A stretch of DNA of 64,000 nt, from the NCBI GenBank assembly GCA_944323615.1, contig CALUTG010000004.1:1-64000 (forward strand). Reading direction: 5' to 3'. Positions 29,218 through 37,513 of the stretch are shown piece after piece. Position 1 is the first letter of the stretch, and each line of letters begins with the position of its first letter. This DNA is from Candidatus Gastranaerophilales bacterium. GTDB taxonomy: Bacteria; Cyanobacteriota; Vampirovibrionia; Gastranaerophilales; Gastranaerophilaceae. Made by a program: the position numbers and the translations under genes. The notes under the pieces are model-generated. The model made no database searches and was not told where the DNA came from. It saw only the letters and a program-made list of their open reading frames with translations.

Positions 29218-29775
29218 ATGATTTCAGTAAACGATTTAAAGAACGGCTTAACACTTGAATTAGATAACGGTCTCTGGACAGTAGTTGAGTTTCTTCATGT
29301 TAAACCCGGTAAAGGTGCGGCTTTTGTAAGAACAAAGCTTAAAAATGTAGAATCAGGCAACGTTATTGAAAGAACTTTCAGAGCCGGTGAAAAAGTTGCA
29401 AAAGCAATGCTTAACCGTAAAGAAATGCAATATTTATATAAAGAAGGTAAAGAGTTTGTTATGATGGATATGGAATCATACGAACAGTTACAATTGACAG
29501 AAGATCAGGTTGGCGACGGAGTTAAATATTTGAAAGAAAATATGATAGTTCAAGTCCTGACACATGATTCACGAATCATCGGTGTTGATATTCCTGCGCA
29601 CGTTGAACTGGAAGTTGTTGATACACCTCCTGCAGAAAAAGGAAACACAGCTCAGGGCGGTACAAAACCGGCTACATTAGAAACCGGTGCAGTTGTACAA
29701 GTTCCGTTCTTCGTACAAAACGGAGATGTAATCAGAGTTGATACCAGAAGCAACGAATATTTGGATAGGGTTTAG
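29218..29775 (+). CDS. efp: Elongation factor P
   Basis: A 185-residue three-domain EF-P. The N-terminal KOW-like domain carries the tip loop HVKPGKGAAFVRTKL, with Lys in the position that is modified in many bacteria; the end NGDVIRVDTRSNEYLDRV is the signature. EF-P relieves ribosome stalling at polyproline. It heads a likely efp-accB-accC unit, the gene order commonly seen in Firmicutes and cyanobacteria. Confidence 0.97.
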   Translation: MISVNDLKNGLTLELDNGLWTVVEFLHVKPGKGAAFVRTKLKNVESGNVIERTFRAGEKVAKAMLNRKEMQYLYKEGKEFVMMDMESYEQLQLTEDQVGDGVKYLKENMIVQVLTHDSRIIGVDIPAHVELEVVDTPPAEKGNTAQGGTKPATLETGAVVQVPFFVQNGDVIRVDTRSNEYLDRV

Positions 29776-29856
29776 TTCGTGAATCGTGCATAATGAGCCG
29801 TGAATCGATGTTTTAAAGATGATTTGGGCGCATAAAACATGATTGAGGAGAAAAAG

Positions 29857-30315
29857 ATGAAATTTGAAACAGATTATATAGAAAAATTAGCAAAAATAAT
29901 TACAGATAACGGACTTACAGAGATTTCTCTTGAGGATGGAGAACAGGCAATTACAATCAGAAAAGATTTGCCTGAAGTAGTAGCGGCAGCAGCTGTTCCT
30001 GCGGCTCCTGTTGCAGCAGCTCCGGCTGTATCTGCTGCGTCTGCGCCTGCTGTAACTGCTCAGGAAGCTGAAGCACCAAAAGGTAAAGCTATTACTTCTC
30101 CAATGGTTGGAACATTCTATTCTGCACCTTCACCGGATGCAGAGCCGTTTGTAGAAGTAGGTAAAACAATTTCTGAAGGCGATGTTGTTTGTATTATAGA
30201 AGCAATGAAGCTTATGAATGAAATTAAGTCTGAATATTCAGGTAAAATTATTCAGATATGTGTGAAAAACGGCGACCCTATTGAATATGGTCAAACGTTA
30301 ATGTATGTTGAATAA
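29857..30315 (+). CDS. accB: Biotin carboxyl carrier protein of acetyl-CoA carboxylase
   Basis: A 152-residue protein: N-terminal helix region, an Ala/Pro-rich linker (residues about 42-80), and a biotinyl domain with the acceptor Lys in EAMKLMNE. Carries CO2 for malonyl-CoA synthesis. I start at ATG 29857 preceded by GAGGAG; the ATG six codons upstream lacks a ribosome site. It sits between efp and accC. Confidence 0.96.
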   Translation: MKFETDYIEKLAKIITDNGLTEISLEDGEQAITIRKDLPEVVAAAAVPAAPVAAAPAVSAASAPAVTAQEAEAPKGKAITSPMVGTFYSAPSPDAEPFVEVGKTISEGDVVCIIEAMKLMNEIKSEYSGKIIQICVKNGDPIEYGQTLMYVE

Positions 30316-30388
30316 AGTGAATAGTGAACAGTGAGCCGTGGATAGAATTGAAATTCTATTCACTGTTGTTTTTAAGGAAATAATAAAT

Positions 30389-31744
30389 ATGTTTAAAAAA
30401 GTTTTAATAGCAAACAGAGGTGAGATTGCAGTAAGAGTTATCAGAGCTTGCAGAGAGCTCGGAATTCCTACTGTAGCGATATATTCACAGGCAGATGCAA
30501 CATCTTTGCACGTAAGACTTGCAACGGATGCATATTGTATCGGGCCGGCACCGAGTTCTGAAAGTTATTTAAACATACCTGCTATAATTTCGGCAGCTTT
30601 AATGACCGGAGCTGATGCAATTCACCCGGGGTATGGTTTTATGTCAGAAAGAGCTGATTTTGTAGACATTTGTACAAAACACGGAATTAAATTTATTGGT
30701 CCGTCTGCGGAAGCTATGCGCAAGATGGGTGATAAAGCTACTGCAAGAAGAACAATGATAGAAAATGATGTTCCTGTAACACCCGGAACAGGGATTTTAA
30801 ATTCAGTTGAAGAAGCAAAGGAGTTTGCACATAAGGCAGGCTATCCTATTATTTTAAAAGCAACGGCAGGCGGCGGCGGAAAAGGGATGAGAATTGTCCG
30901 CAGCGATGAAGAGCTTGCTGTAAATATGGAATTATGCCAGCAGGAAGCTGAAAAATTCTTTGGCAATCCCGGGGTTTATGCTGAAAAATTCCTTGAAAAC
31001 CCGAGACATATTGAGGTTCAGATTCTCGGAGACTCTTTCGGAAATGTAATCCATTTAGGTGAAAGAGACTGCTCTATCCAAAGAAGGCACCAGAAACTTT
31101 TGGAAGAAGCTCCGTCTCCTGCGATTGACGAAAAAACAAGAGCTGCGATGGGTGCTGCTGCCGTAAGAGCTGCAAAAGCTATCGGATACGAAGGTGCAGG
31201 AACTTGTGAATTCTTACTCGACCATGACGGAAAATGGTATTTTATGGAAATGAATACAAGAGTTCAGGTTGAGCACTGCGTAACGGAAATGATTTCTCAA
31301 ATTGATATTGTAAGAGAACAGATTCTTGTAGCTTCCGGAGAAAAACTCGGATACGAACAAAAGGACGTACTGTTAAGAGGACATGCTATTGAGTGCCGTA
31401 TCAATGCGGAAGATCCTGATAACGGATTTATGCCTTGTCCGGGTAAGATTGACGGCTATTTTGCTCCGGGCGGATTCGGAATCAGAGTGGATTCGCATGT
31501 TTATCCGGGGTATTCAATACCGCCTTATTATGATTCTATGATAGGAAAATTGATTTGTTGGGGCGAAAACAGAAATGAAGCCAGAAGAAGAATGTATCAG
31601 GCTTTGAAAGAATATGTTGTAACCGGTATCAAGACGACTATTCCTTTCCATCAGCAGATTGTTGAAGACGAAGTCTTTATGAGCGGGAATTTTAATACCG
31701 GATTTATTGAGGATTTTTATAAACGCAAAGGGGGACAAATATAG
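30389..31744 (+). CDS. accC: Acetyl-CoA carboxylase biotin carboxylase subunit
   Basis: A 451-residue ATP-grasp enzyme: KVLIANRGEIAVRVIRACRELGI at the start, GGGGKGMRIV (ATP loop), the HIEVQ and ERDCSIQRRHQK blocks and MEMNTRVQVEHCVTEMI in the active site. It carboxylates biotin on AccB. ATG at 30389 with AAGGAA upstream is the family start; a 17-residue upstream extension is not typical. accA and accD are not in the window. Confidence 0.97.
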   Translation: MFKKVLIANRGEIAVRVIRACRELGIPTVAIYSQADATSLHVRLATDAYCIGPAPSSESYLNIPAIISAALMTGADAIHPGYGFMSERADFVDICTKHGIKFIGPSAEAMRKMGDKATARRTMIENDVPVTPGTGILNSVEEAKEFAHKAGYPIILKATAGGGGKGMRIVRSDEELAVNMELCQQEAEKFFGNPGVYAEKFLENPRHIEVQILGDSFGNVIHLGERDCSIQRRHQKLLEEAPSPAIDEKTRAAMGAAAVRAAKAIGYEGAGTCEFLLDHDGKWYFMEMNTRVQVEHCVTEMISQIDIVREQILVASGEKLGYEQKDVLLRGHAIECRINAEDPDNGFMPCPGKIDGYFAPGGFGIRVDSHVYPGYSIPPYYDSMIGKLICWGENRNEARRRMYQALKEYVVTGIKTTIPFHQQIVEDEVFMSGNFNTGFIEDFYKRKGGQI

Positions 31745-31884
31745 GAGTGTGAAAGGGTAATCAGAATTCAATTCTTTGGTATTAAAAGGATTGATAAATG
31801 AATTGCTCTAATTGTGTATTTCTCCCCCTGAAATGAAAATTAAATAACGATTCACGACTTTCGGGTCACGAATCACAAAAGTAA

Positions 31885-31956
31885 GCGGATGTAATTCAGT
31901 GGTAGAATGCAACCTTCCCAAGGTTGACGTCGCGAGTTCGAGTCTCGTCGTCCGCT
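31885..31956 (+). tRNA. tRNA-Gly(CCC)
   Basis: A 72-nt tRNA: acceptor GCGGATG with CGTCCGC (one T-G wobble), D-arm with GGTAGA, anticodon stem CAACC/GGTTG with loop TTCCCAA giving CCC, T-arm GCGAGTTCGAGTCTCGT. CCA is not encoded. It is followed immediately by two T-loop elements carrying degenerate copies of its 3' end. Confidence 0.95.
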
Positions 31957-32316
31957 AATACAAAACACTCATCGCTAGATGAGTGTTTTGTATTAGCGTG
32001 ATGATAGTGACACGACTAGCTTTAAGCGAGTTGCGAGAGCGAGCTGAGGCTGGAGCATTTTGCGATGTGTTGAAAACACAGAAGCAAAATGCGGAATTGC
32101 CGTTAAACGCGAGCGAACAAGACGCGAGTCTCGTTGTCACTCATCACTAGATGAGTGTTTTGTATTAGCGTGATGATAGTGACACGACTAGCTTTAAGCG
32201 AGTTGCGTGAGCGAGCTGAGGCTGGAGTAGTTTTGCGATGTGTTGAAAACACAGAAGCAAAATGCGGAATTGCTATTAAACGCGAGCGAACAAGACACGA
32301 ATCTCGTTGTCCGTTG
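31957..32316 (+). repeat. Tandem 172-bp T-loop element downstream of tRNA-Gly
   Basis: Two units of about 172 bp follow the tRNA. Each has a long hairpin (ACTCATC/GATGAGT with flanking AATACAAAAC/GTTTTGTATT in the first), the sequence GTGACACGACTAGC, a T-arm 5' half GCGAGTT, a core (32036-32123; 32208-32296) and a degraded copy of the tRNA T-arm 3' half (AGTCTCGTTGTC at 32127-32138; AATCTCGTTGTCCG at 32300-32313). The core stem-loop is GCATTTTGC/GCAAAATGC around TGTGTT/AACACA and the core ends CGCGAGCGAACAAGAC. No coding gene; the 60-codon frames here are artefacts. Confidence 0.92.
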
Positions 32317-32421
32317 ATAAAAAAGGAATATTATTAAATTTTTAGTTTTTTAATGATTTTTTTATCTAAATAGTTTATTATGAAAATATAAAAAAATTAT
32401 ATAAAAATAAAGGGCAAATTT

Positions 32422-33627
32422 ATGAATGAAATAATAGGACAATATAACAGCGCAAGGATTTTTACGGATAATATTGATAAACTTTCTCAAACTCAAATTA
32501 AACAACTCTGTGATTGTGACTTTATTAAAGGTTCTAAAATCCGTATTATGCCGGATGTTCATGCGGGAGCCGGATGTACAATCGGTACAACTATGACAAT
32601 TACGGATAAAGTTGTTCCAAATCTTGTCGGGGTTGATATTGGCTGCGGGATGGAAACTATTTTAATAAACGAAAAGACCATTGATTTAGAAAAGGTTGAC
32701 AGAACTATTTATGAAAACATTCCGGCAGGCAGAAATATAAGAAAATCTCCGCATAAATATAGTTCAGATGTTGAAATTGAAAAATTAAAATGCTTTCACT
32801 ATATAAATCGTGAGCGTTCAGTACGGAGTATCGGTACACTCGGAGGCGGTAATCACTTTATTGAAATAGACAGGGACGATGACGGGAATTTATATCTTGT
32901 AATTCATTCCGGAAGCCGTCATTTAGGGAAAGAAGTTGCGGAGTATTATCAGGAAGAAGCTTATAAACAACTTAACCATTGTTCTAAAAAAATTCTTGAT
33001 GAAGTTATAGAAGACTTAAAAAAACAGGGTAAGCAAGCTGAAATCCCGATTACAATTGCTAAAATGAGAGAGCAGGTTCTGACGGATATTCCTCAGCCTC
33101 TTGCTTATGCAAGCGGATATCTTTTTGATGAATATATTCATGATATGAAGATTGTACAAAAATATGCTGTATTAAACAGAAAGGCCATTGCAGATGAGCT
33201 TATTCAGGGTTTGGGTTTAACTGTTAGAGAGGAGTTTACGACTGTTCATAATTATATTGATACGGATTCAATGATACTCAGAAAGGGAGCAGTTTCAGCT
33301 CAAAAAGGAGAAAAACTTCTCATCCCGATTAATATGCGTGACGGCAGTTTAATATGTACCGGCAAAGGTAATCCGGATTGGAATTATTCGGCTCCTCACG
33401 GCGCAGGTCGTTTGTATAGCCGGGGACAGGCTAAAAAGAACTTTACGGTTGAAGAGTTTAAAAAATCTATGGATGGAATTTTTACTACTTCTGTCAATCA
33501 GGAAACACTAGATGAGTGTCCTATGGTTTATAAAGCGATGGATGAAATTGTAAATAATATATCTCCTGCGGCGGAGATAATTAAGGTTATAAAGCCGATA
33601 TATAACTTCAAAGCCGGAGGAGGATAA
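32422..33627 (+). CDS. rtcB: RtcB family RNA ligase
   Basis: A 401-residue RtcB: MPDVHAGAGCTIGTTMT and GVDIGCGM hold the first metal ligands, GTLGGGNHFIEI and HSGSRHLG further ligands, and APHGAGRLYSRGQAKK contains the His that forms the guanylylated intermediate. RtcB joins 2',3'-cyclic phosphate or 3'-phosphate ends to 5'-OH ends with GTP and Mn, for tRNA or ribosomal RNA repair. The usual companion archease gene is absent. It lies directly downstream of the tRNA-Gly element array. Confidence 0.95.
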   Translation: MNEIIGQYNSARIFTDNIDKLSQTQIKQLCDCDFIKGSKIRIMPDVHAGAGCTIGTTMTITDKVVPNLVGVDIGCGMETILINEKTIDLEKVDRTIYENIPAGRNIRKSPHKYSSDVEIEKLKCFHYINRERSVRSIGTLGGGNHFIEIDRDDDGNLYLVIHSGSRHLGKEVAEYYQEEAYKQLNHCSKKILDEVIEDLKKQGKQAEIPITIAKMREQVLTDIPQPLAYASGYLFDEYIHDMKIVQKYAVLNRKAIADELIQGLGLTVREEFTTVHNYIDTDSMILRKGAVSAQKGEKLLIPINMRDGSLICTGKGNPDWNYSAPHGAGRLYSRGQAKKNFTVEEFKKSMDGIFTTSVNQETLDECPMVYKAMDEIVNNISPAAEIIKVIKPIYNFKAGGG

Positions 33628-33753
33628 ATTATAATCAAAATGAAGTATTTGAGTAAGTGGGTGATAGTATAAATTTCGAGTCTGAAAAAATATATCAAAA
33701 CCGGCAAAAAAATATTTTAGAGTTTTTAAATAATTAATTCGGGAATTTGATAT

Positions 33754-34542
33754 ATGATACTTGGAATAAACTATATAGATACAAAACAGTCTCATTACGG
33801 CAAAATTGGTTTTAAAGCGCATCCTGATTTTAGCAGATTAAAACAACATTATAATGTAACAGCCTCCAGTTATTTTCGCAGAGGAATGCGATATGGAACT
33901 CCGGATGAAAAGTTTGCGGATATTGTAAGAGTTTTCTCAGACATTTTTACAGGTAAGATTAAAAAAGCAAAAAATATGCTTATTGCAGGGATTGCAGATT
34001 CACAGGAGCCTTTTTCTTATCTTGCTGTTATTCAAAATATTCTGGGGAAAAAGTCTCTGGACAAAGCTGTGGACTTGCATATAATAGACTTGCAATCAAA
34101 GCCTGATGAGGTTAAGTTGTTTGGAGATTCTTTTTTGGATGATCCTTTTGAGCCGTTGTTTGCTAAGGATAGTTTTGTAAAGGATGAGGTTTGGGTGTAT
34201 GGTTTTAAAGATAAGACATACAGATCATACAGAGTAAAAGATGAGATTTATAATTATTTAAATAAAACTTATAATAATCCTAAAAAGTCCATATGGGATG
34301 CAAGGGTTCAGGATGCTATTAAGGAATTTCCGGATGAAAGTCTCGATGTTGTTTCTATCAATAACACATTTATGTATATAGAAGATTCAGAAGAACTTCA
34401 GGCTACGCTTGATAATGTTTTTCGGACTTTAAAAAAGGGCGGGTATTTTATTACAGATCCATATAAAAACAATTCTTTTGAAGCATCTAAGATTTTTGAT
34501 AATATGGATGATATTTATATGGGAATTTATAAGAAGAAATAA
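33754..34542 (+). CDS. CheR-like SAM methyltransferase, divergent
   Basis: A 262-residue protein. ADSQEPFSYLAVI (about residues 83-95) matches the position of the CheR GCSTGEEPYSLAM motif, and SLDVVSINNTFMYIEDSEELQATLDNVFRTLKKGGYFIT matches the CheR post-motif ending in KPGGYL. The Gly-rich SAM loop is degraded (AGIADSQEP), so activity is uncertain. The N terminus carries IGFKAHPDF, a variant of the FxG signature seen on neighbours. No chemotaxis genes are nearby. Confidence 0.65.
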   Translation: MILGINYIDTKQSHYGKIGFKAHPDFSRLKQHYNVTASSYFRRGMRYGTPDEKFADIVRVFSDIFTGKIKKAKNMLIAGIADSQEPFSYLAVIQNILGKKSLDKAVDLHIIDLQSKPDEVKLFGDSFLDDPFEPLFAKDSFVKDEVWVYGFKDKTYRSYRVKDEIYNYLNKTYNNPKKSIWDARVQDAIKEFPDESLDVVSINNTFMYIEDSEELQATLDNVFRTLKKGGYFITDPYKNNSFEASKIFDNMDDIYMGIYKKK

Positions 34543-34594
34543 GCAGCCGGATTTATAATTAACAAAAATTTACATTCTAAATATTATAAAATGC

Positions 34595-34600
34595 TATAAT
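34595..34600 (+). promoter_or_regulatory. -10 element six bases before a start codon
   Basis: TATAAT at 34595-34600 lies six bases before ATG 34607, which has no Shine-Dalgarno; a transcript starting there would be leaderless. The -35 region is weak (TTTACA 20 bases upstream). Confidence 0.4.
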
Positions 34601-34606
34601 AAAACT

Positions 34607-35035
34607 ATGAAGAAATATTTATTGATTTTTGCGTTTTTATTGTCACTTCCTGTTTATGCCGATGAGCTGCAGGATTTCGGTGTGACTGTCCCGGAGTGGA
34701 AAGATTTTGCGCCGTCTGCCTATGTTGATGTGGAAGAACCTAAAGGCTTGGGTAAATTGAATGAAATCGTAACATACTGGTATCAGAGAAAGACTGATTT
34801 TGAAGCAGGTTTGGAAGAATGCAAAGCTCTTGAAACTAATGATGACAGATTTAATTGCTATGATAGGCTGAAGGTTAAGCAGTATAAAGAAAACAGTGAT
34901 TATAATGCAAGAATGGAAGCCCGCCAGAGAGCAGGCGCTAATATCAAAGAAATGAACAGCATGCAGGATAATATGCTTCCAATCAACAATTATATAAACA
35001 ATTTTACCCGTTTCCAGCCTAACGAAATAAGATAA
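34607..35035 (+). CDS. Secreted protein of unknown function
   Basis: A 142-residue protein with a clear signal peptide (MKKYLLIFAFLLSLPVYA, cleavage before DE). The mature part is acidic then helical, with two Cys in LEECKALETNDDRFNCYDR that could form a disulfide. The ECK..NDDRFNCYD spacing resembles small periplasmic proteins with a Cys-x-Asp-x-x-Cys type helix pair, but I cannot name a family. It is followed 14 bases later by coaBC. Confidence 0.72.
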   Translation: MKKYLLIFAFLLSLPVYADELQDFGVTVPEWKDFAPSAYVDVEEPKGLGKLNEIVTYWYQRKTDFEAGLEECKALETNDDRFNCYDRLKVKQYKENSDYNARMEARQRAGANIKEMNSMQDNMLPINNYINNFTRFQPNEIR

Positions 35036-35049
35036 ACACCGGGGGTGTT

Positions 35050-36225
35050 ATGTTAGAGAATAAAAATATACTTATCGGAATTACAGGCGGAATTGCTGCA
35101 TATAAAATATGTACTTTAATCAGGCTTTTTAAAAAATCTGGTGCAAATGTGAGGGTTGTTTTAACCCCTAATGCACTGAATTTTGTAACCAAGCTTACTC
35201 TGCAGACTTTAAGTAATAATGAAGTTTATGTGGATAATTTTGATGTGGATAATTTCAAGCCGGAACACATCTCTCTGTGCGATGAAGCGGATATTTGCGT
35301 GGTTGCACCTGCTACTGCCAATACTATTTCAAAAATTGCAAACGGAATTTGTGATAATCTTTTGACATCAACTGTTTGCGCATTCTCTAAACCGATTTTA
35401 CTTGCTCCTGCAATGAATACAAATATGTGGGAAAATCCTTTTGTGCAGGAAAATATGGAAAAGCTCAAAAAAGCCGGATACTATATTGTTGATCCGGGGA
35501 TTGGTTTTCTTGCCTGTGGAACTTCCGGTGAAGGCAGAATGGCAGAGGTTGAGGATATTTATGACTCTGTTGTTAAAATTTTTAGCGAAGGACAGAAACT
35601 TAAAGGAAAAAGAATCCTTATAACTGCAGGAGGGACAAAAGAAAAAATTGATCCGGTGAGATATATTTCAAACTGTTCATCCGGGAAAATGGGGCTTGCT
35701 CTTGCGGATACGGCTTACAATATGGGAGCGGAAGTTACTCTTGTTTCAACATTTAAGGCGGACAAACCGTATAAAAATATTGTGACTGAAACTGCGCTTG
35801 AAATGGAAAAAGCCGTGAAGGAGAATCTTCAAAACAAAGATTGTGTAATTATGGCAGCTGCAGTTGCGGATTATAGAGTCAAGGAACCGGCAAAAGAAAA
35901 AATGAAGAAGGGAGAAGATGATTCATTAACCCTTGAGCTGGTTAAAAATCCGGACATTTTGCGAGGTATTCCTAAAGGTCAGTTTATAACAGTCGGTTTT
36001 TGCGCGGAAAGTGAAAATCTTCTTGAGAATGCGAAAGAAAAAATTCAAAAAAAAGGGTGCGATTTTCTTGCGGCAAATGATATTTCAAGAAAAGATATCG
36101 GATTTTCAAGCGATATGAACGAAGTTTATCTTCTGGATAAAAGTTTGAATATTATGCATTTTGAGAGAGACACAAAACAAAATATCGCAAAACAAATTTT
36201 GGAGAAAGTTTTTGAACAAGTATGA
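35050..36225 (+). CDS. coaBC: Bifunctional PPC decarboxylase/PPC synthetase
   Basis: A 391-residue CoaBC. The N-terminal flavoprotein domain has GITGGIAAYK and PAMNTNMW, plus the CGTSGEGRMA lid whose Cys is the catalytic acid; the C-terminal synthetase has ITAGGTKEKIDPVRYISNCSSGKMG and VKNPDIL. It makes 4'-phosphopantetheine for coenzyme A. It overlaps the start of the Nif3-like gene by 14 bases. Confidence 0.97.
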   Translation: MLENKNILIGITGGIAAYKICTLIRLFKKSGANVRVVLTPNALNFVTKLTLQTLSNNEVYVDNFDVDNFKPEHISLCDEADICVVAPATANTISKIANGICDNLLTSTVCAFSKPILLAPAMNTNMWENPFVQENMEKLKKAGYYIVDPGIGFLACGTSGEGRMAEVEDIYDSVVKIFSEGQKLKGKRILITAGGTKEKIDPVRYISNCSSGKMGLALADTAYNMGAEVTLVSTFKADKPYKNIVTETALEMEKAVKENLQNKDCVIMAAAVADYRVKEPAKEKMKKGEDDSLTLELVKNPDILRGIPKGQFITVGFCAESENLLENAKEKIQKKGCDFLAANDISRKDIGFSSDMNEVYLLDKSLNIMHFERDTKQNIAKQILEKVFEQV

Positions 36226-36877
36226 AATAACACGGAAGATAGAAAGCTTTGCACCTCTTGAAACTCAAGAGAGCTGGGACTCAAGCGGCTGGATTGTTGA
36301 TCTTGAAAAGCCGGAAGCAAGCAAAATAATGTTTGCGCTCACAGTAACTAAAGATGTTTTTCAGCAGGCGTTAGCTCAAAACTGCGATATGATTATTTCT
36401 CATCATCCCTTGTTTTTTGTTCCGTTAGAATATCAAAAAATTAATATGTATTGCGCTCATACTAATCTTGATAAAGCAAAAGGCGGAACAACGGATTTAA
36501 TTCTTGAGAAATTAGGCTGGCAAGGTAAAGAATACGGGGATTTTGTCAGGATAGTTGAATTTGATTCTCCGATAAAGGTTGAATATTTGAGAGAAAAACT
36601 TTTAAATATTTCGCCTAATTTAAGATATGTGAACAACTGCGGCGCAAAAACCGTCCGCAGGGTCGGTTTTTGCGCCGGCTCAGGCAGCGAGTTTATAGAG
36701 GAAACTCCTTGTGATGCTTTTGTAACAGGAGATTTAAAATACCATACCGTATGTGAAACCGAAAAAGTTGTTTTTGATATTGGACATTTTGAAAGCGAAA
36801 TTTTTGCAAAAGAGCTTTTAATGAAAATTTGCGGAATAGAAGGAGTTTTGGCAGATGAAAAAAGTCCTTTTATTTAG
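36212..36877 (+). CDS. Nif3-like dinuclear metal-centre protein
   Basis: A 221-residue protein of the Nif3/YbgI family: IISHHPLFF and CAHTNLDKAKGGTTDLI give His and Asp metal ligands, and GDLKYH plus DIGHFESE the second half of the site. I start at TTG 36212, with GGAG eight bases upstream inside coaBC; the upstream ATG (36161) would overlap coaBC by 65 bases and add non-family sequence. Function of the family is unsettled (proposed hydrolase or metallochaperone). Confidence 0.9.
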   Translation: MNKYEITRKIESFAPLETQESWDSSGWIVDLEKPEASKIMFALTVTKDVFQQALAQNCDMIISHHPLFFVPLEYQKINMYCAHTNLDKAKGGTTDLILEKLGWQGKEYGDFVRIVEFDSPIKVEYLREKLLNISPNLRYVNNCGAKTVRRVGFCAGSGSEFIEETPCDAFVTGDLKYHTVCETEKVVFDIGHFESEIFAKELLMKICGIEGVLADEKSPFI

Positions 36878-37403
36878 TTTGTTTCTTCTTTCTACTTTGA
36901 GTGTTTTTGCTTATGAGACGGTTATTATAAAATATCCGCCGGAAGAATTGTGGCAAAAGGTTTATTACAGAAAAGTCGGAAATGAAGCAATATTGCAGCT
37001 TGTTCCGAAAGGACAGTCATATCAAAATTGGACAAGGACTATTATTGTACATGCATATAATTTTGCTGAATATCCTATCGGGGTTTTTATGGCGAATAAT
37101 ATTGCTAAAATGCAAAAAAACAATCCCAGCGGTAAATATAAATATTTACGGGTTCGGGATAATGATATGATTGCCGGCAGATGTACGGAAAATTATAACG
37201 GAATACAGGCTCAATGTGAAATTTTCAGAGCATCAAGAGCCCATGAGGGTATAATAAGCATACACTATATCAACAGGAATAAAAGTGAATTTATGCGGGA
37301 ATATAACAAGTGGTACGACATTATTCGCAAAGCTAAATATTATAACAGTTACTACAGGGATGAGAGAATTCTTGATAAAGCAGAATTTTATGAGCTCTGG
37401 TAG
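36855..37403 (+). CDS. Secreted protein of unknown function
   Basis: A 182-residue protein with a signal peptide (KKVLLFSLFLLSTLSVFA, cleavage before YE). The mature protein is basic and Tyr-rich with a C-terminal aromatic patch (KAKYYNSYYRDERILDKAEFYELW) and two Cys (RCTENYNGIQAQCEIF) that may pair. It overlaps the Nif3-like gene by 23 bases, so the coaBC to here block is probably one transcript. No family recognised. Confidence 0.72.
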   Translation: MKKVLLFSLFLLSTLSVFAYETVIIKYPPEELWQKVYYRKVGNEAILQLVPKGQSYQNWTRTIIVHAYNFAEYPIGVFMANNIAKMQKNNPSGKYKYLRVRDNDMIAGRCTENYNGIQAQCEIFRASRAHEGIISIHYINRNKSEFMREYNKWYDIIRKAKYYNSYYRDERILDKAEFYELW

Positions 37404-37513
37404 TTAAAATCTACATTGCGTAATAAAACTTTACAAATTCCCTAATTCAGGCAATTTTTTCCATTCATTAACGTTACCAAAAATGTGAAGTAATTAAGAA
37501 GGATAATTTTAGT

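Noticed and set aside
32155-32337. 60-codon frame in the tRNA-Gly element array
   Set aside because: Lies in repeats on structured non-coding sequence; the mirrored frame occurs on the other strand.
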